28,041 bases of DNA from a virus. The first letter of the stretch is position 1, and the number at the start of each line of letters is the position of its first letter. The notes beneath the pieces were generated by a model, which saw nothing but the letters and a program-made list of their open reading frames with translations, had not been told where the DNA came from and searched no databases. The position numbers were made by a program, and so were the translations under genes. The stretch is taken from positions 1-28,041 of the IMG/VR virus record IMGVR_UViG_3300020054_000148; one strand, written 5' to 3'. Positions 5,302 to 12,660 of this stretch are shown here, one piece after another.

Positions 5302-7293
5302 ATGCAAAATACCATTAAGATTGATAAGTCAAAAGATAAGCTGCTAACAGAATATGCTGTTGGTATGCTTAAAGATTTCTATATGCGGAAGTCAGAGTCT
5401 TCACCCCAAGAAGCGTATGCTCGTGCAGCAACCGCATGGGCAACATTTAAAGGTCAGACAGATGATCTTTTGGCACAGCGACTATATAATGCCGTTTCAA
5501 ATAAATGGTTTATGTTTGCATCACCAGTTCTTTCAAATGCACCAAACGGTACAAAGAATGATAAAGGTATGCCTATTTCCTGTTTCCTAACTTATGTTCC
5601 AGATACACTTGAAGGACTAATCGATCATACTTCAGAACTACGATGGTTATCTGTTTATGGCGGGGGTGTTGGCGGTCACTGGAGCGACGTACGTACAGTG
5701 TCTGACATTGCTCCTGGTCCTATGCCTTTCTTACATACTGTTGATGCTGATATGATTGCATATAGACAAGGACGTACCCGTAAAGGCTCATACGCAGCCT
5801 ATATGGACGTTTCGCACCCTGATGTTATTGAATTCCTTAATATGCGTATACCGACTGGTGACGTACAACGTAAGGCTCTTAATTTGCATAATGCCATTAA
5901 CATCTCTGATGCATTTATGAATGCCGTTATAAAAAATGAAGATTGGGATTTGAAAGATCCGAAGGATGATGCAGTAAAAGAAACAGTCAATGCACGTAAG
6001 CTTTGGCAACGTATTCTTGAAACCCGTTTCCGTACTGGTGAGCCATATCTTAACTTTATTGATACAGCAAACAGACATCTACCGCAAAACCTTAAAGATT
6101 TAGGACTAAAAATCAATGGCTCTAACTTGTGTAATGAAATCCATCTACCAACTTCAGCTGAACGTACTGCGGTCTGTTGTTTATCTTCTCTCAACCTTGA
6201 ACTTTATGACGAGTGGAAGGATACTACTCTTGTCGAAGATCTTATCACTATGCTTGATAATGTGCTCGAGTATTTTATCGAAAATGCGCCAGATACAATT
6301 TCAAGAGCAAAGTTCTCTGCGGAGCGTGAACGATCTATTGGACTAGGTGCAATGGGTTTCCATTCACTCTTACAGAAACATGGTGTTGCCTGGGAGAGTG
6401 ATCATGCAAGAGAAATGAATAAAGTCGTGTTTGAAGATATCCAAAAGCGTGCTATTTCACAGACAGAAAAGCTTGCAAAGGAACGTGGTGAATATCCAGA
6501 TGGTATCGGTACTGGTCGTCGTAATGCGCATCTAATGGCTATTGCACCAAATGCTTCGTCTGGTATTATCCTTTCGACATCACCAAGTATTGAACCAAGT
6601 AAAGCAAATGCTTACACCCATCGTACACGTGCTGGTTCATTCCTTGTCAAGAACAAATATCTTGAAGAAGTACTAGATAGACACAATAATAACAATGAAT
6701 CTATTTGGACTTCTATTATTACAAATAAAGGTTCAGTACAACATCTACCATTCTTGACTGAAGGTGAAAAGGCAGTGTTCAAGACAGCACAAGAACTTGA
6801 CCAGAGCTGGGTGGTACAACATGCTGCAGACAGACAACCTTATATTTGTCAGGGTCAATCAGTAAACGTATTCTTTCCTGCTGGTGCAGAGAAATCATAT
6901 GTAAATAAGGTACACCTGAAAGCATGGAAAGAAGGACTAAAAGGACTTTACTACCTTCGTACAGAAGCAAAACAAAGAGCAGAAAATGTTTCTGAAAAAG
7001 TAGAACGTGTTGCTCTACGTGATGACGATCGTACTATTGTATATGGTAAGATTGATTGTCCATATTGTGCAAGAGCAAAAGAAGAACTTTCTTTACGTGG
7101 TATCCAGTTTGATTATATTGATCTACAAGAGATTGGTAAGACTGCAGCAGAAGTAACAGGACGTAAGGTAAAGACCGTACCACAAATCTATGTTAATGGA
7201 CAATACGTAGGTGGATACGATGAACTAATGGAATTTTTAAATCAACCAATGACAATTGAATCCGGTGATGAATGCCGGGCTTGTGAAGGCTAA
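5302..7293 (+). CDS. nrdA: Ribonucleotide reductase class I large subunit with inserted glutaredoxin domain
   Basis: NrdA reduces ribonucleoside diphosphates to deoxyribonucleotides for phage DNA synthesis, using the radical made by NrdB. In 663 residues one sees the active-site pair C94 (PISC) and C292 (AVCC), the N275-x-C277-x-E279 catalytic triad (NLCNEI), and the radical-path tyrosines Y550-Y551 (LYYLR). The redox tail C658-x2-C661 is at the very end (DECRACEG). Between core and tail, residues about 577-645, is a complete glutaredoxin: CPYC (586-589), TVP (625-627) and GGYDE. It would supply reducing power to the tail directly. The N-terminus starts with the helical core and no ATP-cone is visible, so overall dATP inhibition is probably lost. 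nrdB follows after 11 bases. The start is the ATG at 5302, chosen for its AGGAG. Confidence 0.95.
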   Translation: MQNTIKIDKSKDKLLTEYAVGMLKDFYMRKSESSPQEAYARAATAWATFKGQTDDLLAQRLYNAVSNKWFMFASPVLSNAPNGTKNDKGMPISCFLTYVPDTLEGLIDHTSELRWLSVYGGGVGGHWSDVRTVSDIAPGPMPFLHTVDADMIAYRQGRTRKGSYAAYMDVSHPDVIEFLNMRIPTGDVQRKALNLHNAINISDAFMNAVIKNEDWDLKDPKDDAVKETVNARKLWQRILETRFRTGEPYLNFIDTANRHLPQNLKDLGLKINGSNLCNEIHLPTSAERTAVCCLSSLNLELYDEWKDTTLVEDLITMLDNVLEYFIENAPDTISRAKFSAERERSIGLGAMGFHSLLQKHGVAWESDHAREMNKVVFEDIQKRAISQTEKLAKERGEYPDGIGTGRRNAHLMAIAPNASSGIILSTSPSIEPSKANAYTHRTRAGSFLVKNKYLEEVLDRHNNNNESIWTSIITNKGSVQHLPFLTEGEKAVFKTAQELDQSWVVQHAADRQPYICQGQSVNVFFPAGAEKSYVNKVHLKAWKEGLKGLYYLRTEAKQRAENVSEKVERVALRDDDRTIVYGKIDCPYCARAKEELSLRGIQFDYIDLQEIGKTAAEVTGRKVKTVPQIYVNGQYVGGYDELMEFLNQPMTIESGDECRACEG

Positions 7294-7304
7294 GAGGAGA
7301 AAAC

Positions 7305-8270
7305 ATGTCACTCACAGAAGTATCTAAAACTTATCGCCCGTTCCTATACCCATGGGCAGTAGAACTAACAAAGAAACATGAAGAGATCCATTGGGTCGAA
7401 GACGAAGCAGAATTATCAGAAGATGTACAGGATTGGAAGACCAAACTATCTGAAGAAGAAAAGGAATTTGTTACACAAGTTCTTCGTCTGTTTACACAGT
7501 CTGATGTTCAGGTAGGTGAAAATTACCATGAGCTTCTTATTCCTAAGTTTAAGAATAATGAAGTTCGTAACATGCTTTCTTCCTTTGCTAACCGTGAAGG
7601 TGTACACCAACGTGCATATGCACTTCTGAATGATACACTTGGTTTACCTGATGAAGAATTCCATGCATTCCTTGAATATAAGGAGATGGCAGATAAGATT
7701 GAATTTATGTCACAGGGTAATCCGAATACACTACAAGGCCTTGCACTTATTATGGCACAGTCTGTATTTAACGAAGGTATGAGCTTGTTTGCATCGTTTG
7801 TAATGTTGCTGAACTTCCAGCGCTTCGGCAAAATGAAGGGTATGGGTACAATCGTTGAATGGTCAATACGTGATGAATCAATGCACGTACAAGGTATTGC
7901 TAAACTGTTCCGTGAGTTCTGTGATGAACATCCACGTATCGTTAATGATGAACTGAAGTCAAAGATCTACCAGATGGCAAAAGATGCAGTAAAACTAGAA
8001 GATGCATTTATTAAACTTGCATTTAGTGGCCTAGATGAAGTTCAGGGATTAACAAAGCAAGAGGTAAAAGATTACATCCGTCACATTGCAGATCGTCGTC
8101 TCCTACAACTTGGTATGAAGCCAACGTTCAAGGTAAAAGATAATCCGCTACCTTGGCTCGATTGGGTACTAAATGGTGCTTCACATGATAACTTCTTCGA
8201 AAAACGTGTAACCGAATATTCAGTTACTTCTATGGAAGGTGACTGGGACTGGGAAGAAGAAGCTGCATGA
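7305..8270 (+). CDS. nrdB: Ribonucleotide reductase class I small (radical) subunit
   Basis: This is the 321-residue ferritin-like subunit that houses the metal cofactor and the tyrosyl radical needed by NrdA. The expected ligands are all seen: D67 (TQSD), E98 and H101 (REGVH), E157 (NEG), E191 and H194 (RDESMH). The radical tyrosine is Y105, seven residues after E98, so this is a conventional tyrosyl-radical type rather than a metal-free or Phe-substituted form. The C-terminal tail is acidic and ends in DWDWEEEAA, where NrdB tails bind NrdA. AGGAG occurs in the gap after nrdA, and the downstream zinc-ribbon gene overlaps the stop by ATGA, so the three genes probably form one unit under the promoter at 5207. 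Confidence 0.95.
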   Translation: MSLTEVSKTYRPFLYPWAVELTKKHEEIHWVEDEAELSEDVQDWKTKLSEEEKEFVTQVLRLFTQSDVQVGENYHELLIPKFKNNEVRNMLSSFANREGVHQRAYALLNDTLGLPDEEFHAFLEYKEMADKIEFMSQGNPNTLQGLALIMAQSVFNEGMSLFASFVMLLNFQRFGKMKGMGTIVEWSIRDESMHVQGIAKLFREFCDEHPRIVNDELKSKIYQMAKDAVKLEDAFIKLAFSGLDEVQGLTKQEVKDYIRHIADRRLLQLGMKPTFKVKDNPLPWLDWVLNGASHDNFFEKRVTEYSVTSMEGDWDWEEEAA

Positions 8271-8425
8271 AACTAAAAACATACGAAATTGAGTGTGACT
8301 TCTGTGAAGAGGTCACGCGCATTACAATGCTTACAAGAACAGAAATAGAACCAGAGCATTGTCCGTGTTGCGGTGAGTATGTTGGTGCAGTCTTTATTGA
8401 TGCTGAAGAAGATTCTGACGACTAA
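8267..8425 (+). CDS. 52-residue zinc-ribbon-like protein
   Basis: A short gene lies directly after nrdB, with its ATG overlapping the nrdB stop. The product MKLKTYEIECDFCEEV and onward has a C-x2-C pair (residues 10 and 13) and a second CPCCG group (residues 32-35), which together would hold one zinc ion, followed by an acidic tail of eight or more Asp/Glu. Small zinc ribbons are common in phage replication and nucleotide-metabolism regions. The overlap with nrdB and the clean metal motif make a coding origin convincing. Its partner is unknown; a regulatory or protein-binding role near the reductase is only inference. Confidence 0.75.
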   Translation: MKLKTYEIECDFCEEVTRITMLTRTEIEPEHCPCCGEYVGAVFIDAEEDSDD

Positions 8426-8445
8426 GAATCTTTATAGATATATGC

Positions 8446-8874
8446 ATGTGGTATTATAATGATAGAGAATTTAATCCCTCCGAAGACGAACTACGAGATT
8501 GGCAAGGATTCGTATATATCATCACGGATCTCACCAATAACAAAAAGTACGTGGGAAAGAAGGGATTCTGGTCAAGAAAAACATTACCCCCACTCAAAGG
8601 GAAAACCAGGAAAAGACGTAGTATTGTGGAATCCGACTGGCAGAAGTACTACGGATCATCTGATCTTGTTAAACAACTCCTTGAGGAAAAGGGTGAGCAG
8701 GGCTTTCGCCGTGAAATATTACATCTCTGTAAATCAAAGGGGGAAATGTCTTATCTTGAGGCGAAGGAACAGTTCGATAGATCTGTACTGCTAGATGATA
8801 CATATTATAATGGTATTATTAACTGTAGGATCCATCGATCCCATGTTCAGAGGCTAAAGGATGATAATTTATAA
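8446..8874 (+). CDS. GIY-YIG-like putative endonuclease
   Basis: The 142-residue product has the two halves of a GIY-YIG core: GFVYIITD (residues 21-28) and, after a short turn, KKYVGKKGF (33-41), with a following basic stretch and an acidic ESDWQKYYGSSD. Enzymes of this kind are homing endonucleases, repair nucleases or host-DNA nucleases in T4-like phages. The two motif halves are divergent (F-V-Y and Y-V-G), so activity is not certain. The gene lies between the nrdA/B unit and a methyltransferase-like gene, where mobile endonucleases are often found in T4-like genomes. No good ribosome binding site is seen before ATG 8446. It overlaps the next gene by 14 bases. Confidence 0.65.
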   Translation: MWYYNDREFNPSEDELRDWQGFVYIITDLTNNKKYVGKKGFWSRKTLPPLKGKTRKRRSIVESDWQKYYGSSDLVKQLLEEKGEQGFRREILHLCKSKGEMSYLEAKEQFDRSVLLDDTYYNGIINCRIHRSHVQRLKDDNL

Positions 8875-9454
8875 GTACAAAGACGACGATGAGTATCGTC
8901 GTGAACAATACAAAGCAAACGAAGAAAAAGAAGATAGAGTTTGGTTTCGTGAAAAAGATTTAATTTTCATGGATGAAATGATACCGTTTCCTGATGTAAA
9001 GAGTGTACTGTGTCACGGTACAAGGAACGGTGCAGAGCTTGAACTATTTCAAAACTATTATCCTGATGCAAGAGTACTTGGGACAGAGATCGCATCCAGT
9101 GCTTCTAAGTATAATAAAACTATCAGGCATGATTTTAGAAAGCCACATCACAAACTCACCGGTAAATTTGACATAGTATTTTCTAATTCTCTCGATCATT
9201 CGAATGATCCAGAAAGCACACTCGAAGTGTGGAGAGATCAGCTCAACCGTCGGGGCGTGATGTTTATCGAAGTAAAAGTAGATCAAACCCCAGTACGAAA
9301 TAACGGTGCTAGACCGTCAGACCCACTTGAATGGGAATATGAAACTGAGTTCAAGGAACTAGCAAGAAGTATGGGATTCAAAGTACATCCTAGACAACTT
9401 GATACTTTTCAAGCTGAACAACTTATTACTGTACTTTATATGTTAGAACAGTGA
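8861..9454 (+). CDS. Methyltransferase-like protein, paralogue of the gene at 20566
   Basis: The 197-residue protein has a Rossmann-like arrangement with VLCHGTRNGAELE as a motif-I-like loop, VLGTEIAS as the acidic second strand, and FDIVFSNSLDHS as the motif-II-like strand. A closely similar order occurs in the protein at 20566-21171 (LCHGTRAGWEQK, LGTEIS, FDIVFSNSFDHS), so the two are paralogues. In ordinary class I methyltransferases the first loop is GxGxG; here it is HGTRxG, so the cofactor site is altered and it may not be a methyltransferase in the strict sense. Overlaps on both sides (14 bases upstream, four downstream) show coupled translation. The substrate is unknown. Confidence 0.7.
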   Translation: MIIYKYKDDDEYRREQYKANEEKEDRVWFREKDLIFMDEMIPFPDVKSVLCHGTRNGAELELFQNYYPDARVLGTEIASSASKYNKTIRHDFRKPHHKLTGKFDIVFSNSLDHSNDPESTLEVWRDQLNRRGVMFIEVKVDQTPVRNNGARPSDPLEWEYETEFKELARSMGFKVHPRQLDTFQAEQLITVLYMLEQ

Positions 9455-10059
9455 TTTGTCCAGAGGAAGAGGTTTGGAAGTCTATAGACCCAGATGATAT
9501 TTGGGTGTTAGACAAATTTATTCTTGCAAGAAAATTAGGATATATTTGCGGTCCAGTAGGTATGGATGTTCCAAAGGATGACTGGTATATCTTGCGACCG
9601 TGTAAGAATGCCCTTGGTTTAGGTCTTGGCGCTAGTATAGAATATTTAAAAGCTGACTGGGGTGGCACAGACCATTTAACACCAGGATATTTCTGGTGTG
9701 AGATTTTCAGCGGCAGGCATTTGAGTGTAGACTACAACTGGGGTATACAGAGATTGTGTGTAGAAGGTAAAAAGCCAGACAACACACTCACACGCTGGGA
9801 AGAATGGACTCGTATACAAGAGTCTGTTCCATTTCCTGAAGTGTTAGGGGACTATGCTAGTAAGTATGAGTGGATCAATTGTGAGTTCATAGATGGGAAT
9901 CTAATAGAGGTACATTTCAGACATAATCAAGACTTTGCTGGTGGAGTAACACACTTCATCCCTGTTTGGGAAGGTGAAGACACAAATCCACCTGATGGAT
10001 ATAAATACATAGAGTATCCAGATATTCATGGGAGGATAGGAGCTTATGTACGAGTATAA
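9451..10059 (+). CDS. Conserved phage protein, unknown function (GTG start)
   Basis: The 202-residue product starts at a GTG overlapping the previous stop. It is rich in Trp, Tyr and Asp and contains the stretches GYICGPVGMDVP, YILRPCKNALGLGLGA and GYFWCEIFSGRHLSVDY, then ECEF-like INCEFIDGNLIEVHFRHN. I recall similar RPCxNxxGxGxGA and PGYFWCExFxGRHLSVDY patterns in conserved T4-like marine phage proteins without a function. The RP-x2-N and late ExH-type residues loosely recall ATP-grasp enzymes, which is a guess. It has no signal or membrane segment. It overlaps the thermonuclease start by 14 bases. Confidence 0.8.
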   Translation: MICPEEEVWKSIDPDDIWVLDKFILARKLGYICGPVGMDVPKDDWYILRPCKNALGLGLGASIEYLKADWGGTDHLTPGYFWCEIFSGRHLSVDYNWGIQRLCVEGKKPDNTLTRWEEWTRIQESVPFPEVLGDYASKYEWINCEFIDGNLIEVHFRHNQDFAGGVTHFIPVWEGEDTNPPDGYKYIEYPDIHGRIGAYVRV

Positions 10060-10465
10060 ATGCACAATTTTAAGAGTAGTAGATGGTGATACAGCAGACG
10101 TAGATATTGATCTAGGATTTGGCGTATGGCTAAGAAAACAACGTATTCGATTCCACGGTATTGATACCCCCGAAAGTCGGACCTCAGATAAAGTAGAAAA
10201 GAAGTATGGTCTGGCTGCAAAGCAGTTTGTAAAAGATCATATGCCAGTCGGATCTACACAAATCCTTGTTACTGAAAAAGATGCAATGGGTAAGTATGGC
10301 AGGATTCTTGGTAAGTTCAAGCTAGAAGATGGTAGAATCCTAAATGAAATGATGATTGAACAACACCACGCAGTTGCATATTTCGGTCAGTCTAAAGATG
10401 ATATTGCCGGAGGACATATAAAAAATAGAGAATTTATTGACGTTTCGGGGTTTACAATTAAATAA
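10046..10465 (+). CDS. Staphylococcal-nuclease-like thermonuclease
   Basis: The 139-residue protein is of the SNase family, Ca2+-dependent phosphodiesterases that cut DNA and RNA. Seen: VVDGDT (11-16) with the metal-binding Asp region, RFHGIDTPESR (35-45) giving R35, D40, T41 and E43, which match the catalytic Arg and metal-binding residues of the Staphylococcus enzyme, and KYGRILGK (83-90) with the second catalytic Arg, R86. All catalytic positions appear intact. It lacks a signal peptide, so it would act in the cytoplasm, perhaps in breakdown of host DNA or in nucleotide salvage. Its last codons contain the -35 element of the next promoter. Confidence 0.85.
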   Translation: MYEYKCTILRVVDGDTADVDIDLGFGVWLRKQRIRFHGIDTPESRTSDKVEKKYGLAAKQFVKDHMPVGSTQILVTEKDAMGKYGRILGKFKLEDGRILNEMMIEQHHAVAYFGQSKDDIAGGHIKNREFIDVSGFTIK

Positions 10466-10479
10466 AAATATGGTATTAT
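10447..10479 (+). promoter_or_regulatory. T4-early-type promoter, embedded in the end of the thermonuclease gene
   Basis: GGGG (10447-10450), TTTACA (10451-10456), 17-base spacer, TATTAT (10474-10479). The first half lies in the last codons of the thermonuclease gene (DVSGFTIK), so the coding sequence there is constrained by the promoter. It drives the RNase H gene. Confidence 0.75.
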
Positions 10480-10512
10480 AGAATGTAACAATTGGAGAAA
10501 GTGGAGAAAGCC

Positions 10513-11352
10513 ATGCTTATTATTGATTACAACGGTATTGCCATCGGTAATATCATCGCACAGAAATTAGCACCAGAAGAAGATCTTATCCGTCATATGA
10601 TCTTGAATTCTATTCGGATGTATAAACAGAAGTTCAAAGAATATGGTGACGTAGTTATTGTTGCTGATGCTGGTGGTAACTGGCGTAAAGACTATTATCC
10701 TGAATATAAAGCCAAACGTAAGACAAGTCGTGATGATGATAAGCGGGATTGGCAAGAGATCTTCCGTATCACAAATACTGTACGTGAAGAACTTGCTGAA
10801 AACTTTCCATATAAAATGGTACACGTATGGGGATGTGAAGCAGATGATTCCATTGCCCAGATCGTTATGTCTACACAAGAGTTTGGTCAATACGAACCTG
10901 TAATGATTATCTCTGCTGACCATGACTTTAAACAACTACAGAAGTTTGATAACGTCAAGCAGTTCTCCCCTATGACAAAGAAGTTTGTTAAGGAAGATAA
11001 TCCACGCCTCGGTCTTATGGAAAAGATCCTAAAGGGTGATTCAGGTGATGGTGTACCAAACGTCCTATCGGATGATAAGGTATTTGTAGAAAATAGAAAG
11101 CAGAATGTTCTTTCTGCTAAAAAGAAACAGGCGTTGCTCGAGGATCCAAAAGCTCTTGGTGAAGAGGTATATCGTAATTACCTACGTAATAAAAAATTGA
11201 TCGATTTATCTGAAACACCAGAAAATGTGTCAAAAGAAATCATAAATATTTTTATGAACCAAGATCCATGGCACAATAAAGGAAAGGTATTTCCTTATCT
11301 TGTCGAAAAACGTTGTAGATTATTAATTGAATGTGTTGAGGAGTTTTTCTAA
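10513..11352 (+). CDS. rnh: RNase H / 5'-3' exonuclease of the T4 Rnh (FEN) family
   Basis: This enzyme probably removes RNA primers and trims 5' ends during lagging-strand synthesis. The 279-residue product (T4 Rnh has 305) has the FEN-type acidic residues in order: D5 (LIIDYNG), D52 (VADAGG), E109, D111 and D112 (CEADD), D136 and D138 (SADHD), and D176 and D179 (GDSGDGVPN), the helix-hairpin-helix DNA-binding turn. A basic stretch YKAKRKTSR at 65-73 probably contacts the 5' flap. The start is the ATG at 10513, preceded by GGAG at 10503-10506, rather than upstream TTG/GTG codons. The promoter at 10447 lies directly upstream, and the next gene overlaps the stop by one base. Confidence 0.85.
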   Translation: MLIIDYNGIAIGNIIAQKLAPEEDLIRHMILNSIRMYKQKFKEYGDVVIVADAGGNWRKDYYPEYKAKRKTSRDDDKRDWQEIFRITNTVREELAENFPYKMVHVWGCEADDSIAQIVMSTQEFGQYEPVMIISADHDFKQLQKFDNVKQFSPMTKKFVKEDNPRLGLMEKILKGDSGDGVPNVLSDDKVFVENRKQNVLSAKKKQALLEDPKALGEEVYRNYLRNKKLIDLSETPENVSKEIINIFMNQDPWHNKGKVFPYLVEKRCRLLIECVEEFF

Positions 11353-11771
11353 TGGCTAAATTCGTATATGAAGTATTAGAACAATTTGAAAAAGCAAAAG
11401 ATCGTAAGGCTAAGATCCAAGTACTCAAACAGAATGATACCTTGGCTCTTAAGTCTATTCTAGCAGGTGCACTAGACCCGAAGGTCGAATGGTTAGTTCC
11501 CAAAGGTCCAGTTCCTTATACAGCAAATGAGGAACACAATGCACCCTCAAATCTAATTAGCAAATATAAAGATTTCCGGTACGTTGTCAAAGGCGGACCA
11601 GGAGAAAGGATTCCATCTTACAAGAGGGAAAGTGTATTCCTCGGTATTCTGGAATCAATCCACCCACGTGATGCTGAATTGGTTGTGAAAATGATTAACA
11701 AAGAAAAGCCGTGTGATGGTATGACCCTTAAGATTGTGAAAGAGGCTTTCCCGGATATTATTAGGAAATAG
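11352..11771 (+). CDS. Conserved T4-like phage protein (DUF6433-like)
   Basis: The 139-residue product begins with a helical EVLEQFEKAKDRKAKI, then LKQNDTLALKSILAGALDPKVEW, PYTANEE, a GGPGERIPSYKRESVFLG stretch with ILESIHPRDAELV, and ends in GMTLKIVKEAFPDII. This order (short helices, a DP-x-V-x-W-x-P centre, an LESLHPxDAxL motif and a closing EAFPxLI) is one I recognise from a conserved T4-like cyanophage family, named from memory as DUF6433. It has no catalytic signature. Its start overlaps the stop of the RNase H gene, and the transcript ends at the terminator 40 bases downstream, so it closes a two-gene operon. Function unknown. Confidence 0.85.
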   Translation: MAKFVYEVLEQFEKAKDRKAKIQVLKQNDTLALKSILAGALDPKVEWLVPKGPVPYTANEEHNAPSNLISKYKDFRYVVKGGPGERIPSYKRESVFLGILESIHPRDAELVVKMINKEKPCDGMTLKIVKEAFPDIIRK

Positions 11772-11811
11772 TATGGATCCAAACCCTAGCATCTTTAACC
11801 TAAACTTGTAC

Positions 11812-11842
11812 AGCGTACCATTTTCTATGGTACGCTTTTTTT
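11812..11842 (+). terminator. Rho-independent terminator
   Basis: A perfect 10-base-pair stem, AGCGTACCAT (11812-11821) and ATGGTACGCT (11827-11836), closes a five-base loop, with seven T residues at 11836-11842. It is the strongest hairpin noticed in this window. It would end transcripts from the RNase H operon. Confidence 0.9.
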
Positions 11843-11858
11843 CTGGAGAAAATCATAA

Positions 11859-12032
11859 ATGGTTTCAGCACAAATCGAACGACTTAAAAAAGATTCACGG
11901 CAACTTGAATTTGCAATCGCTCGGTATCGAAAACAAGGGAGAACAGATAGGATGGCCAAAGTGCTACTAAAGAAACTGTTCTTAGATGAACAGATAGCTG
12001 AAATTCAACAAACACGATTATTAGCAGCATAG
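11859..12032 (+). CDS. 57-residue helical basic protein
   Basis: The ATG at 11859 is preceded by GGAGAA (11845-11850), eight bases away, directly after the terminator. The product is helical and basic (QIERLKKDSRQLEF, then ARYRKQGRTDRMAK) and ends LLAA. Its stop sits at the G-run of the next promoter. It has no cysteine or membrane segment. The strong ribosome binding site supports translation, but no promoter is visible between the terminator and the gene, so it may depend on readthrough or RNA processing. An overlapping 65-codon frame at 11773-11970 crosses the terminator hairpin and is less likely to be real. Function unknown. Confidence 0.65.
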   Translation: MVSAQIERLKKDSRQLEFAIARYRKQGRTDRMAKVLLKKLFLDEQIAEIQQTRLLAA

Positions 12033-12065
12033 GGGGTTTACAAAGCGTCTCCGTTCTGGTATAAT
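12032..12065 (+). promoter_or_regulatory. T4-early-type promoter
   Basis: GGGGG (12032-12036), TTTACA (12037-12042), 17-base spacer, TATAAT (12060-12065). It drives the gene at 12100 and probably the oxygenase after it. An inverted repeat flanks its -10 box. Confidence 0.8.
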
Positions 12066-12089
12066 AAATAGAGTTTATCAGAACGGAGA
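12048..12089. repeat. 11-base inverted repeat flanking the -10 box, possible operator
   Basis: TCTCCGTTCTG (12048-12058) and CAGAACGGAGA (12079-12089) are perfect inverted copies, separated by 20 bases that contain TATAAT. The left arm is upstream of the likely RNA start, so it is a DNA-level repeat; the right arm includes GGAG of the downstream ribosome binding site. Confidence 0.6.
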
Positions 12090-12099
12090 TACATACATC

Positions 12100-12660
12100 A
12101 TGAACATTTTTATATTGGATACAAATCCAATCAAAGCTGCACAACAACAATGCGACAAGCACGTAGTTAAAATGGTATTAGAGTCAGCACAGATGCTATC
12201 TACTGCCCACCGCGTTCTTGACGGTACTCTCACCCGCATTCCATCAAAGTCTGGTAAGACTATGGTCAAAGGATGGGTATTGCCAGATTCTCGAGAAGAT
12301 ATTCTATATAAAGCAGTACATGTTGGGCATCCTTGCACTCAATGGACTATGGAATCATTAGCTAACTATGCATGGCATTATGACCACTTCGAGGCTCTTG
12401 CCATCGAATACGAATATCGATATGGTAAAAAGCATAAGTCCTATGTTGATCTAGAGTATGCTTTATCTATCCCGCCAAAAAATATTCGGCAAGACGTTGG
12501 TCAGACACCATTTAGGCTTGCGATGGGGGCAGCACCAGAGTGTATAGATAGTTTGGATCCCGTTGGATCTTACCGTGCGTTTTACCAAACCAAGCAGGAT
12601 CGTTTCTCTATGGATTGGACTAAGCGTTCTATTCCAGAGTGGTTTGAGGTAGCAGTATAA
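12100..12660 (+). CDS. Conserved phage protein with N-terminal DKHVVKM motif, unknown function
   Basis: The 186-residue product begins MNIFILDTNPIKAAQQQCDKH and continues with VVKMVLESAQMLSTAHR, a motif I know from a widespread phage family of unknown function (MNIF..D..P..AA...CDKHVVKMxLExAQxLxTAHR). Later parts, HVGHPCTQWTMES, EYRYGKKHKSY, and a Pro-rich TPFRLAMGAAPEC followed by YRAFYQTKQDRFSMDWTKRSIPEWF, complete the expected layout. Conserved Cys, His and Asp suggest an enzyme or a metal site, but none is assigned here. The ribosome binding site GGAG (12085-12088) is 11 bases upstream. Its stop overlaps the next start by TAATG. Confidence 0.85.
   Translation: MNIFILDTNPIKAAQQQCDKHVVKMVLESAQMLSTAHRVLDGTLTRIPSKSGKTMVKGWVLPDSREDILYKAVHVGHPCTQWTMESLANYAWHYDHFEALAIEYEYRYGKKHKSYVDLEYALSIPPKNIRQDVGQTPFRLAMGAAPECIDSLDPVGSYRAFYQTKQDRFSMDWTKRSIPEWFEVAV

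Noticed and set aside
8431-8460. TATAAT at 8455-8460 with a TTATAG/TTTATA-like box upstream, near the GIY-YIG gene
   Set aside because: It lies after the gene's start codon at 8446, lacks the G-run and TTTACA of the other promoters, and such AT-rich hits are frequent here.
10658-10903. 81-codon frame inside the RNase H gene
   Set aside because: It is a frame shadow of a firm FEN-family gene and shows no sensible protein composition.
11773-11970. 65-codon frame on the + strand after the DUF6433-like gene
   Set aside because: It runs through the terminator hairpin, has no good ribosome binding site and overlaps a better-supported 57-residue gene with GGAG.
12079-12089. RNA hairpin hiding the ribosome binding site of the gene at 12100
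   Set aside because: The complementary left arm (12048-12058) is upstream of the likely RNA start, so it would not be in the message from this promoter.
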